In this document: piece after piece, positions 1 through 9,975 of the stretch
How the letters are laid out: each line of letters starts with the position of its first letter
How positions within the stretch are numbered: the stretch's first letter is position 1
Source: Nocardia vaccinii NBRC 15922
Lineage (GTDB): Bacteria > Actinomycetota > Actinomycetes > Mycobacteriales > Mycobacteriaceae
Length of the DNA: 64,000 nt
NCBI RefSeq assembly: GCF_001613305.1
Contig: NZ_BDCC01000058.1
Location: forward strand, 1-64,000
Direction of reading: 5' to 3'
Position numbers and translations under genes: made by a program
The notes under the pieces: generated by a model
Database searches by the model: none
Told to the model about the DNA's origin: nothing
The model's input: the letters and a program-made list of their open reading frames with translations, nothing else

Positions 1-219
1 GTCGACCGGAAACTCCGATACGGCGTCGCCGCCGCGAACTACCAGGTCCCACAGATCATCTGCCGACGCGACGCCGCCCGGAAACCGGCACCCGGAGCCC
101 ACGATCGCAATCGGCTCGCTGGAACGCTCGACCAGTGTCCGGTTCTGCTGCTTCAACCGCTCGATCTGAACAAGTGCCTTGCGCAACGCCTCGGTCGCCT
201 GGTCGAGCTTCGTAGTCAT
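1..219 (-). CDS. Type I PKS C, N-terminal docking helix and KS start (partial)
   Basis: Only the first 73 codons lie inside the window; the gene continues past the left edge. The protein opens with a charged helical stretch (about residues 1-30, rich in Lys, Gln, Glu and Leu) typical of an N-terminal PKS docking domain. A ketosynthase start follows, with IAIVGSGCRFPGG at about 37-49. The ATG is preceded by GGAGA seven bases upstream. It begins 13 bp after the stop of PKS B, so the two are almost certainly co-transcribed, and its docking helix is the expected partner of the acidic C-terminal tail of PKS B. Later domains cannot be seen. Confidence 0.9.
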   Translation of the reverse strand, partial: MTTKLDQATEALRKALVQIERLKQQNRTLVERSSEPIAIVGSGCRFPGGVASADDLWDLVVRGGDAVSEFPVD

Positions 220-232
220 GCGGTCTCCACAT

Positions 233-3200
233 TCATCGATCGTCTTGATCACCGAGAGCGACAGTGAGAAGGTCGTCCAAGCTCATATCGGCGAAATCTT
301 CTTCTTTGTGACTCGACGCGCTCTGATCGTCCGGCGAATTCGCCAGCCGGAGCAAAGTATCCAGAACTCCCGACCGGCGGAGGGTATCGATGGGTATGGA
401 CGAAATGAGCTGCTGAATTTCCGCATCCCGGGATACGCCCGCATCGGCCTTGCGCGGCGACCCGATATCGAACCGGTCCCGCAGGTACCGGGCGAGGGCC
501 GCGGGTGTCGGATAGTCGAAGACGAGGGTCGACGACAATATCTGTCCGGTCGCCGCTTTCAGGCGATTACGCAACTCGACAGCGGACAACGAATCGAATC
601 CCACCTCGCGGAACGCCGCGTCGGATGCCACATCCTCGGGTCCGGTGTACCCCAACACCACTGCGGCCTGCGAGCGCACCAACCGCAGCAGCAGCGTGTA
701 CTGCTCCTGCTCGGCCAGCCCCTGCAATTGCTGGGCCAACGGCGACGTCGACTTCGCGGCACCGTCATCGGCCGATCGCCGCCTCGGACCGCGGACCAGG
801 CTCGCGAACAACGGCGCGGGCGCATCCGCCCGGGAACGCATCCCCGGCAGATCGAAGCGCGCCGGTACGAGGCAGGGGCGGTCGAGGCGTAATGCGTTGT
901 CGAACAACGTGACCGCGTCCTGCGACGACATCGCGACCAGTCCGCCGCGACTCATCCGTGCCATATCCCGTGTCGCCAGATGTCCGGTCATGCCGCTGGG
1001 CTGAGCCCACAATCCCCACGCCAGCGACACGGCGGCCGACCCCTCCGACCGACGATATGCTGCCAAACCATCCAGGAAGGCGTTCGCGGCGGCATAGTTC
1101 CCCTGCCCAGGTGTGCCTACGGTGCCCGCGACCGACGAAAACAGCACGAACGCGGGAAGATTCATATCGCGAGTCAGCTCGTGCAGGTTCCAGGCGCCAT
1201 CGACCTTCGCACGCAACACCCGGTCCACGCGCTCGGCGGTCAGCGATTCGACCACCGCGTCGTCGAGCACACCGGCGGCGTGGATCACCGCGGACAGCGG
1301 AGCCGCCGCGGGAATCTGGGCCAACAACCGCGCCACCGCATCCCGGTCGGCAACATCGCATGCCACCACCCGCACCTGCGCACCCGATTCGGACAGCTCC
1401 GTCACCAGATTGTCCACCCCCGCGGCCTGTGCACCACTTCGATTGGCCAGCAGTAGATTTCGCGCACCGTGCTCGGCTACCAGATGCCGGGCCAGCGCGG
1501 CGCCGGCCATACCGGTACCGCCGGTGATCAGTACCGTGCCCGCGGTGAACACGCCGGGCATCGTCAGAACGAGCTTGCCGGTGTGCCGGGCCTGGCCGAG
1601 GAATCGGTAGGCATCCGGGGCGCGCCGCACATCCCAGGTGGTCACCGGCAGTGGTCGCAGGACTCCGGCCTCGAACAACTCGACCAGATCGGCAAGCATC
1701 CGCTGTATCCGGCCGGGCTCCACCTCGAACAGATCGAACGCTCGATAACGCACGCCCTGATACCGGTCGGCGATCATCCCCGCGTCGCGGATATCGGTCT
1801 TCCCCATCTCCAGAAAACGTCCCCCGCGCGGCAGCAACCGCAACGACGCGTCGACGAACTCACCGGCCAGCGAATCCAGCACCACATCCACACCGTTCCC
1901 CGCGGTGCCGGTGAGGATCTTCTGTTCGAACTCGAGCGTCCGCGAATTCGCGATGTGGTCCTCATCGAATCCCTGGGCCCGCAACGTATCCCACTTACCC
2001 GGGCTCGCCGTCGCGAATACTTCGAGCCCCCAGTGTGCGGCCAGTTGCACCGCCGCCATGCCCACCCCGCCGGTTGCGGCATGTACCAGCAGCGATTCGC
2101 CGGCCCGAACCTCGGCCAGATCCGCCAACGCGTAATAAGCGGTCAGGAACGCCACCGACACCCCGGCGGCCTCGGCGAAGGACCATCCGGCGGGGATCGT
2201 CGCCACCATCCGGTGATCGGCGACCACGCGCGGGCCGGCGCCGATGAGCACCCCCATCACCCGGTCGCCCACGGCGAAACCGCTCACCGCGGGACCGACC
2301 TCGACGATCACTCCGGCGGCCTCACTGCCCGGCACGGCCTCCCGCGCGGGATACATATCCAACGCGATCAGTACGTCACGGAAATTCACTCCGGACGCCT
2401 GCACCGCCACCCGCACCTGTCCGGCCTCGAGCGGGGCATCGCCCTGCGGAAAGGGCTCCAGGGCCAGGTTTTCCAGCGTGCCCTTCTCCGCGATGCCCAA
2501 CCGCCAGGACCGAACGTCCGGCGGCGCCAACATCTCACCGACAGGCGGTGCGGCGAGGCGAGCAGTGTGCGCGATCCCGTCGCGCAGGAGCACCTGCGGT
2601 TCCCCAACCGCCAGGATCGTGGCCACGTCGACGTCGGAATCGGTGTCGGCCAGCACGATTCGGCCGGGATTCTCCGTCTGCGCCGACCGCACCAATCCCC
2701 AGACCGCCGCACCGGCCAGATCGGTCACCGCTTCTCCCGGCAACGCCACCGCACCGCGCGTCACCACGATCAGGGTCGCTGAAACATTCTGCGCCAGGGA
2801 TATTTTCAGCACATGCAGCGCCCGGTGAACGGCGTCGTAGACATCGGGCACAACCGCGCCCCGCGACGCGCTCACCTCCAACACCACCGCATCTCGGGTG
2901 ACATCAGCACCTGCGGCCGGATCCGGCCGCATCGCGTCCGGAGCGACGCGACCCCCGGTCTCCGCATCAATCCCATCCGGTGCGGCAATCTGCTTCTCGA
3001 ATATCTCCCAGGCCACCGCGGTCACGGGCAAGGCGGGTTCGGTGGTCGTAGCAGCGGGCGACCAGACGACCTCGAGGATGTGGTCCGGACCGCTCCCGAC
3101 ATGCCCCCTTGCCGCTGCGCGCAACTGCTGAGCCGTCACCGGACGCATGGTCACCGACCGCGCCGTCAACACCGAAAGACCGGCGGCATCAAGCAATTCC

Positions 3201-6200
3201 AGGGACACCGCACCGGAGTCGGCGAGGTCGACCCGCACGCGCACCGCACCGGCCCGCGCAGCGTGCAGCGATACTCCCTCCCAGGCGAACGGCAACGCGG
3301 TTTCTCCCGTACCGGCGGCGACCACCACCGCGTGCAGGGCCGCATCCAGCAGCATCGGATGCACTCCGAAGCCCGTGACGTCCATACCGGCGTCCGGGGG
3401 TATGGCGACCTCGGCGAACAGTTCCGCACCTCGCCGCCACATCGCCCGCAATCCCTGGAATGCGGGGCCGTATTCGTATCCCCGCTCGAGCAATCGCGCA
3501 TAGGCGTCGGAAACGTCGACTGCGACCGCGCCCGCCGGAGGCCACACCGACAGATCCGGTCCGGTCGATCCGACGTCATCGGAGCTCAGCGTTCCCTCGG
3601 CGTGCACGGTCCAGCCGGAGCCCTCATCTCGGCGCGAGTACACCGACACCGTCCGCTGCCCGGCACCGTCCGCACCGCCGACGAGCACCTGCACCTGCAC
3701 CGACCCCTCGGCCGGTAGCGCCAGGGGCGCCCGCAGGATCAGTTCCTCGATCACACCGCAGCCGACCTCGTCACCGGCTCGAACGACCAGTTCCACGAAT
3801 CCGGCGCCCGGAAAGACCACCACACCCGATACCGCGTGATCGGCGAGCCACGGTTGCGCCGCCAGTGACAGCCGCCCGGTCAGCACGACTCCGCCGGTAT
3901 CGGGCTGTTCCACCGCCGCGCCCAACAGCGCGTGCCCGGTCTCAACCACACCGAACCGACTCACCTCGCCAGCCGTCGCCGTACTCGACAGCCAGAATCG
4001 CTGTCGTTGAAATGCGTATGTCGGCAGAGGAATACGACGAGCGGTCGTCCCGGGGAACAGTCCCCGCCATGCCACGCCCACACCGCGGACATTTGCCTGC
4101 GCGACAGACAGGAGGAACCGGTCGAGTCCACCGTCGCCCCGCCCGAGTGACGGAATCGCAACCGCTTCAACACTTTCGACGAACCCGGCCGCCGTGTCCT
4201 CGATTCCGGCGACCAGCACCGGATGCGGACTCGATTCGACGAAGATGCGATACCCCTGGTCGCAAGCCGCACGCACCGCGGGCTCGAACTCCACCGTCTG
4301 CCGAAGATTCCGGTACCAGTACTCGCCGTCCAGAACCGCAGTGTCACAGAGGTTTCCAGTCACCGTAGAGAAGAACGCAATCTCCGAGGTGCGTGGCTCG
4401 ATACCCGACAACGCCTCGGCGAGACCATCGCGAATCGCCTCGACCCGAGCCGAGTGCGATGCGTAGTCGACATCGATACGGCGCGCCCGGATGTCGTGGC
4501 TTTCGCAGTGGAACAGCAACTCTTCCAACGCATTCCGGACACCGGACACCACCACGGCCGAACGGCCGTTGACCGCGGCAATACTCAACGCATCACCCCA
4601 ACCCGCCACCACATCGCGCGCCCGATCGACGTCACACGCCAACGACACCATCCCACCCGAACCCGACAGCTCCACCAGCAACTTGCTTCGCAACGCCACC
4701 ACGCGAGTCGCATCACGCAACGACAACGCACCCGCCACAAACGCCGCCGCGATCTCCCCCTGCGAATGCCCGATCACCGCATCCGGACACACCCCCACCG
4801 ACCGCCACAGATGAGCCAACGACACCATCACCGCAAACAACACCGGCTGCACCACATCCACACGATCCAGCCCCGGCGCACCGTTCGCACCACGCAACAC
4901 ATCGATCAAAGACCAGTCCACGAACTCCGAAAGCGCAGCGGCACAAGCATTCAACTGCTCGGCGAACACCGGCGAACTCTCCAGCAGCTCCACCCCCATC
5001 CCCAGCCACTGCGAACCCTGACCGGGAAAAACGAATACCGTCTTCCCGGTCGTTCCAAGGCGCCCGTGCACCACATTTCGACCGGGTTCCCCCTCGACGA
5101 AACCGCTCAGCCCGCGAATCAACTCATCACGATGACTACCGATGACCACCGCCCGATGCTCGAACACCGACCGGCCGGCCAACGAAAAACCCACATCGGC
5201 CGGGCCCAACTGCGGACGCTCCCGCACATACTCCAACAGCCGCGCCGCCTGCCCGGCCAACGCCTCAGCAGACTTCCCCGACAACACCCACGGCACCACG
5301 GGCAAACCCGCACCAGGCACAGCACCATCAGCCGCGCCCCCAACCGGTCCGGCACCATCGGGCATATCCCCAACGACCCCGATACCACTGGGCGAGCCCT
5401 CCCCCACGGGCGCCACCTCTTCAGCTACCCCGCCGACGAATGCGACAGCATCAGTTGCATTACCGCCGGATACGGCACCATCGCGGTCGTCTTCAACGGG
5501 CGCAGCGCTTTCGGCCGCATCTCCAGCCGACGCGACGCCATCGAGTGCGTCGGTATCGGCTGTGGGACTGCCCGGGCGATGGAATGCTGGTTCGGGCAGC
5601 GCTTGTTCCAGGATCACATGTGCGTTCGTTCCGCTGATGCCGAACGACGACACACCCGCACGGCGCGGTGCACCGGTCTCCGGCCATTCGTGGGGTTCGG
5701 TCAGCAACGAGACCGCGCCCGAGGACCAATCTACATGCGGGCTGGGCTCATCCACGTGCAGTGTGCGCGGCAGCAGTCCGTGTCGCAGCGCCTGCACCAT
5801 CTTGATCACACCCGCCATGCCCGCAGCGGCCTGCGTATGACCGATATTCGACTTCACCGACCCGAGCCACACCGTTCGCCCTTCGGCGCGGTCACGCCCG
5901 TAGGTCGCCAACAATGCTTGTGCCTCGATGGGATCGCCCAGTCGGGTGCCCGTACCGTGCGCTTCAACCGCGTCCACATCCGAAGCCGACAAACCCGCAT
6001 TCATCAACGCAGCCCGAATCACCCGCTGCTGCGACGGACCATTCGGCGCAGTCAAACCATTCGACGCACCGTCTTGGTTGATCGCCGAACCTCTGACTAC
6101 CGCGAGGATTTCGTGACCGAGCCGCCGCGCATCGGACACCCGCTCGACAACGAGAACGCCCACGCCCTCGGCGAATCCGGTCCCGTCCGCGGCGGCGGCG

Positions 6201-9200
6201 AACGCCTTGCACCGCCCATCCACCGACAACCCCCGCTGCCGACTGAATTCGGAGTAGATCCGAGGGGTGGCCATGACCGTGACGCCACCGGCCAGCGCCA
6301 GGTCACATTCGCCCAGCCGCAACGACTGCACCGCCGAATGCAACGCCACCAACGACGACGAACACGCCGTATCCACCGACACCGCAGGCCCTTCCAAACC
6401 CAACACATACGCCACCCGACCCGACGCCACACTCGAGGTCTGCCCGGTGCCGGAGTAGTCCTCGGATTCGGCTGCCGTCGCCTGAGCGCCGTAGCCCTGC
6501 GCGATCAGACCGGTGAAAACGCCGGTCGAAGTTCCGCGCAGCCGGTGCGGATCAATTCCCGCGTGCTCCAACGCCTCCCACGACACCTCCAGCAGCAACC
6601 GCTGCTGCGGATCCATCACCGTCGCCTCACGGGGGCCGATACCGAAGAACGCCGCGTCGAATCCGGCGGCGTCATCGAGGAATCCGCCGGCCCGCGTGTA
6701 CGACTTACCCACCGCATCCGGGTCCGGATCGAACAGCCCCGCCAGATCCCAACCCCGGTCGCCCGGAAATGCGGATATCACGTCCTCGCCGCGAAAGACC
6801 AAATCCCACAGCTCATCCGGCGATGCGACACCGCCGGGAAACCGGCATCCCATCCCTACGATCGCAATCGGATCGCCCGGCGCCGCGCGCCTCGGGCGCT
6901 CTTCTCGCCCCCGGTCCCGCACTCCCACGATTTCCTGCCGCACGTGGGCAGCCAGCATCGCTGAGGTCGGATAATCGAAAACGAGCGTGGACGACAGGGC
7001 CGCCCCGGTAGCCGCCTCGAGCCGATGACGCAGTTCGACCGCCGAGAGCGAATCGAATCCCATATCCCGGAAGACCGTGTCCGGGTCGATATCGCCGGGG
7101 CCGTCGTGGCCCAGCACCACGGCCACCTGGGATCGGACCAGCCGCGACAGCACGGCGTACTGTTCGTCCTCCGTCAGCTCGTGCAACCGCTGCGCCACGG
7201 CCGACACCGGTTGCACGACATCCGCACCGCGTGCCCCCGCAGCGGACACCGACGACCCGGCTCCGGCGTCATCGAGCCCAGCCACGTCATCGGAGGGGGA
7301 CCGCGGCAACCAGTACGACCGCCGCTGAAATGCGTACGTCGGCAACTGAATACGATGAGCATCGGTGCCGGCGAAGACCGCGCGCCAATTCGAGCGCACA
7401 CCACGGACGTGCGCCTGCGCGACCGAGTTCAGAAACCGATCGAGCCCGCCCTCGCCACGCCCGAGCGACGGAACGACGACAGCGCCAACACCTTCGACAC
7501 AATCACGGGCCGTGTCCTCGATGCCGGCGACCAGCACCGGATGCGGGCTCGATTCGACGAACACCCGATACCCTCGCGCACAAGCCGCACGCACCGCGGG
7601 CTCGAACTCCACCGTCTGCCGAAGATTCCGATACCAGTACTCGCCGTCCAGAACCGCAGTGTCACAGAGGTTTCCAGTCACCGTGGAGAAGAACGCAATC
7701 TCCGGGGTACGTGGCTCGACCGCTGACAACGCCGTGACCAACTCGTCTCGAACGGCCTCGACCCGAGCCGAATGCGACGCATAATCCACATCGATACGGC
7801 GCGCACGAATGTCGTGACTCTCGCAGTGAGCGAGCAACTCCTCCAACGCGATCGACGCACCCGACACCACCACGGCCGAACGGCCGTTGACCGCGGCAAT
7901 ACTCAACGCATCACCCCAACCCGCCACCACATCGCGCGCCCGATCGACGTCACACGCCAACGACACCATCCCACCCGAACCCGACAACCCCACCAACAAC
8001 CGACTCCGCAACGCCACCACACGAGCCGCATCACGCAACGACAACGCACCCGCCACAAACGCCGCCGCGATCTCCCCCTGCGAATGCCCGATCACCGCAT
8101 CCGGACACACCCCCACCGACCGCCACAGATGAGCCAACGACACCATCACCGCAAACAACACCGGCTGCACCACATCCACACGATCCAGCCCCGGCGCACC
8201 GTTCGCACCACGCAACACATCGATCAAAGACCAGTCCACGAACTCCGAAAGCGCAGCGGCACAAGCATTCAACTGCTCGGCGAACACCGGCGAACTCTCC
8301 AGCAACTCCACCCCCATCCCCAGCCACTGCGAACCCTGACCAGGAAAAACGAATACCGTCCCTCCCCCGGCACCGGCCCGTCCGTACACCACATTTCGCC
8401 CCGGCTCACCGTCGACGAACCCGCCCAGCCCGCGAATCAACTCGTCACGATCACCACCGACAACCACCGCCCGATGCTCGAACAACGACCGCCCCGCCAG
8501 CGAAAACCCGACATCCGAAGCATCCAGCCCCGGACGCTCCCGCACATACTCCAACAGACCAGCCGCCTGCCCGGCCAACGCCTCAGCAGACTTCCCCGAC
8601 AACACCCACGGCACCACCGACGACCTCACACCCGCGGAAACACCATCTGCCCCGGCCCGCCCGGATACCGAATCCGCTGTCCCACACTCGTCGAGAGACG
8701 AAACCACCACATGACAATTCGCCCCACCCATTCCGAACGAACTCACACCGGCAATCCGCGGAACCCCCTCGGCCCAGACACTCGGAATATCGCAGACCCG
8801 AATGCCGTGAGAACCCAGGTCCATACCGGTCGGCGCTTCACGGTAGTTCAGACTCGCCGGGATCTTCCGATGTCGAACAGCCAGAACGGTTTTCACGAGA
8901 CCGGCGATACCGGCGGCACCGAGCAGGTGACCGATATTCGTCTTGACCGAACCGACCAACAACGGGGCGTCCGCCGATCGCGGACCGAATACCGCACCCA
9001 GCGCCGCCGCTTCCACGGGATCGCCGACTCTCGTTCCGGTCCCGTGCAATTCGACGTAATGAGCCGAGTGCGGATCGATTCGCGCATCCTCATACGCTCG
9101 CCGCAGGACATCGACCTCTCCCGCGACGGTGGGGACCGCAATGCCGCCCCGGCCCTCTCCACCGTGTCCGGCGGCGCTACCGCGAATGACAGCCAGGATC

Positions 9201-9946
9201 TCATCGCCGTCCGCGAGAGCATCCGGCAGACGTTTCAGCAATACCAGCCCAGCACCTTCGCCCCGGACGTATCCGTCCGCCCGGGAATCGAACGTGAAGC
9301 ATCGTCCCTGTTCGGAAAGACCGCCGAAATGCGCCTCGATCTGCTCGGCCGCGGAATCGAGATTGAGGTGCACACCACCGGCGATGGCCAGCACGGAATC
9401 ACCCGACGCGAGACTCCGGCACGCCAGATGCACGGCCGTCAGCGATGAGGACTGACCACAATCCACCGTCAGGCTGGGACCGCGCAGCCGCATGAAATAC
9501 GAAATGCGATTGGCGATCATCCCGCGGCTCGTACCGGTGTGCGAATAACGATCGAATACCGCGGAACCGCTCTGCCGCAGCACACCGGAATAATCGTCAC
9601 CCATCGCACCGATGAATACTCCGACCTGTTCACCGGCGAGAGTTTCGGGATCGACGCCGGAACTTTCGACGAGATTCCAGGAAAGCTCCAGAGCGACGCG
9701 CTGCCGCGGATCCATGGCCGCGGCTTCCCGCGGCGGAATACCGAAGAAATCGGCATCGAATTCCTCGACATTCCGAAGAAATCTGCCCGACAGTCCGCGT
9801 GCCGACGATCCCGGATCACCCGACGGCCGGAGCAGATCCGTCGTCGTGGCGACCTCGACCGAGTTGTTCAGCAGATCCCAGTACTCATCCAGAGTTTCGG
9901 CACCGGGGAACCTGCACGCGGCTCCCACGATCGCTACATCCGCCAC
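233..9946 (-). CDS. Type I PKS B: KSQ-AT-ACP loading module plus KS-AT-DH-ER-KR-ACP module
   Basis: 3237 residues from a GTG start. Approximate domains: KS1 1-415, AT1 525-840, ACP1 around 966, KS2 1027-1450, AT2 1638-1950, DH from 2040, ER 2480-2790, KR 2805-3000, ACP2 around 3118, then an acidic C-terminal docking tail. KS1 reads VDCGQSSS where KS2 reads VDTACSSS, so residue 165 is Gln: the KSQ signature of a decarboxylating loading domain. Its two histidine motifs remain. Both ATs carry GHSQG and YASH, the methylmalonyl-CoA pattern. DH has its His and Asp motifs; ER and KR are complete, and KR has an LDD motif (B-type by convention). Predicted logic, inferred: a propionyl starter plus one methylmalonyl unit, fully reduced. 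The KS2-AT2 linker carries a low-complexity Ala/Gly/Val-rich insert (about 1530-1620). Confidence 0.96.
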   Translation of the reverse strand: MADVAIVGAACRFPGAETLDEYWDLLNNSVEVATTTDLLRPSGDPGSSARGLSGRFLRNVEEFDADFFGIPPREAAAMDPRQRVALELSWNLVESSGVDPETLAGEQVGVFIGAMGDDYSGVLRQSGSAVFDRYSHTGTSRGMIANRISYFMRLRGPSLTVDCGQSSSLTAVHLACRSLASGDSVLAIAGGVHLNLDSAAEQIEAHFGGLSEQGRCFTFDSRADGYVRGEGAGLVLLKRLPDALADGDEILAVIRGSAAGHGGEGRGGIAVPTVAGEVDVLRRAYEDARIDPHSAHYVELHGTGTRVGDPVEAAALGAVFGPRSADAPLLVGSVKTNIGHLLGAAGIAGLVKTVLAVRHRKIPASLNYREAPTGMDLGSHGIRVCDIPSVWAEGVPRIAGVSSFGMGGANCHVVVSSLDECGTADSVSGRAGADGVSAGVRSSVVPWVLSGKSAEALAGQAAGLLEYVRERPGLDASDVGFSLAGRSLFEHRAVVVGGDRDELIRGLGGFVDGEPGRNVVYGRAGAGGGTVFVFPGQGSQWLGMGVELLESSPVFAEQLNACAAALSEFVDWSLIDVLRGANGAPGLDRVDVVQPVLFAVMVSLAHLWRSVGVCPDAVIGHSQGEIAAAFVAGALSLRDAARVVALRSRLLVGLSGSGGMVSLACDVDRARDVVAGWGDALSIAAVNGRSAVVVSGASIALEELLAHCESHDIRARRIDVDYASHSARVEAVRDELVTALSAVEPRTPEIAFFSTVTGNLCDTAVLDGEYWYRNLRQTVEFEPAVRAACARGYRVFVESSPHPVLVAGIEDTARDCVEGVGAVVVPSLGRGEGGLDRFLNSVAQAHVRGVRSNWRAVFAGTDAHRIQLPTYAFQRRSYWLPRSPSDDVAGLDDAGAGSSVSAAGARGADVVQPVSAVAQRLHELTEDEQYAVLSRLVRSQVAVVLGHDGPGDIDPDTVFRDMGFDSLSAVELRHRLEAATGAALSSTLVFDYPTSAMLAAHVRQEIVGVRDRGREERPRRAAPGDPIAIVGMGCRFPGGVASPDELWDLVFRGEDVISAFPGDRGWDLAGLFDPDPDAVGKSYTRAGGFLDDAAGFDAAFFGIGPREATVMDPQQRLLLEVSWEALEHAGIDPHRLRGTSTGVFTGLIAQGYGAQATAAESEDYSGTGQTSSVASGRVAYVLGLEGPAVSVDTACSSSLVALHSAVQSLRLGECDLALAGGVTVMATPRIYSEFSRQRGLSVDGRCKAFAAAADGTGFAEGVGVLVVERVSDARRLGHEILAVVRGSAINQDGASNGLTAPNGPSQQRVIRAALMNAGLSASDVDAVEAHGTGTRLGDPIEAQALLATYGRDRAEGRTVWLGSVKSNIGHTQAAAGMAGVIKMVQALRHGLLPRTLHVDEPSPHVDWSSGAVSLLTEPHEWPETGAPRRAGVSSFGISGTNAHVILEQALPEPAFHRPGSPTADTDALDGVASAGDAAESAAPVEDDRDGAVSGGNATDAVAFVGGVAEEVAPVGEGSPSGIGVVGDMPDGAGPVGGAADGAVPGAGLPVVPWVLSGKSAEALAGQAARLLEYVRERPQLGPADVGFSLAGRSVFEHRAVVIGSHRDELIRGLSGFVEGEPGRNVVHGRLGTTGKTVFVFPGQGSQWLGMGVELLESSPVFAEQLNACAAALSEFVDWSLIDVLRGANGAPGLDRVDVVQPVLFAVMVSLAHLWRSVGVCPDAVIGHSQGEIAAAFVAGALSLRDATRVVALRSKLLVELSGSGGMVSLACDVDRARDVVAGWGDALSIAAVNGRSAVVVSGVRNALEELLFHCESHDIRARRIDVDYASHSARVEAIRDGLAEALSGIEPRTSEIAFFSTVTGNLCDTAVLDGEYWYRNLRQTVEFEPAVRAACDQGYRIFVESSPHPVLVAGIEDTAAGFVESVEAVAIPSLGRGDGGLDRFLLSVAQANVRGVGVAWRGLFPGTTARRIPLPTYAFQRQRFWLSSTATAGEVSRFGVVETGHALLGAAVEQPDTGGVVLTGRLSLAAQPWLADHAVSGVVVFPGAGFVELVVRAGDEVGCGVIEELILRAPLALPAEGSVQVQVLVGGADGAGQRTVSVYSRRDEGSGWTVHAEGTLSSDDVGSTGPDLSVWPPAGAVAVDVSDAYARLLERGYEYGPAFQGLRAMWRRGAELFAEVAIPPDAGMDVTGFGVHPMLLDAALHAVVVAAGTGETALPFAWEGVSLHAARAGAVRVRVDLADSGAVSLELLDAAGLSVLTARSVTMRPVTAQQLRAAARGHVGSGPDHILEVVWSPAATTTEPALPVTAVAWEIFEKQIAAPDGIDAETGGRVAPDAMRPDPAAGADVTRDAVVLEVSASRGAVVPDVYDAVHRALHVLKISLAQNVSATLIVVTRGAVALPGEAVTDLAGAAVWGLVRSAQTENPGRIVLADTDSDVDVATILAVGEPQVLLRDGIAHTARLAAPPVGEMLAPPDVRSWRLGIAEKGTLENLALEPFPQGDAPLEAGQVRVAVQASGVNFRDVLIALDMYPAREAVPGSEAAGVIVEVGPAVSGFAVGDRVMGVLIGAGPRVVADHRMVATIPAGWSFAEAAGVSVAFLTAYYALADLAEVRAGESLLVHAATGGVGMAAVQLAAHWGLEVFATASPGKWDTLRAQGFDEDHIANSRTLEFEQKILTGTAGNGVDVVLDSLAGEFVDASLRLLPRGGRFLEMGKTDIRDAGMIADRYQGVRYRAFDLFEVEPGRIQRMLADLVELFEAGVLRPLPVTTWDVRRAPDAYRFLGQARHTGKLVLTMPGVFTAGTVLITGGTGMAGAALARHLVAEHGARNLLLANRSGAQAAGVDNLVTELSESGAQVRVVACDVADRDAVARLLAQIPAAAPLSAVIHAAGVLDDAVVESLTAERVDRVLRAKVDGAWNLHELTRDMNLPAFVLFSSVAGTVGTPGQGNYAAANAFLDGLAAYRRSEGSAAVSLAWGLWAQPSGMTGHLATRDMARMSRGGLVAMSSQDAVTLFDNALRLDRPCLVPARFDLPGMRSRADAPAPLFASLVRGPRRRSADDGAAKSTSPLAQQLQGLAEQEQYTLLLRLVRSQAAVVLGYTGPEDVASDAAFREVGFDSLSAVELRNRLKAATGQILSSTLVFDYPTPAALARYLRDRFDIGSPRKADAGVSRDAEIQQLISSIPIDTLRRSGVLDTLLRLANSPDDQSASSHKEEDFADMSLDDLLTVALGDQDDR
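4270..5030 (-). repeat. Intragenic repeat, AT2 copy
   Basis: DNA encoding most of AT2 matches the AT1 copy at 7588-8348 at a constant offset of 3318 bp. The match is nearly base-for-base across about 4560-5028 and patchier towards 4380-4500. A shorter matching block follows at about 5230-5300 (8548-8618 in the other copy). This suggests recent duplication or gene conversion between the ATs of one polypeptide. Confidence 0.85.
7588..8348 (-). repeat. Intragenic repeat, AT1 copy
   Basis: Partner of the AT2 copy at 4270-5030, offset 3318 bp. It covers the AT1 core, including the GHSQG and YASH specificity motifs. It is long and similar enough to be a recombination or assembly-collapse hazard. 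Confidence 0.85.
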
Positions 9947-9975
9947 GACCAGACCACACCCCGATCACTTGATTC

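Noticed and set aside
4223..6964. Long plus-strand open frame of about 900 codons opposite PKS B
   Set aside because: It mirrors conserved PKS domains on the other strand and is Arg/His/Pro-rich, typical of an antisense shadow in GC-rich DNA.
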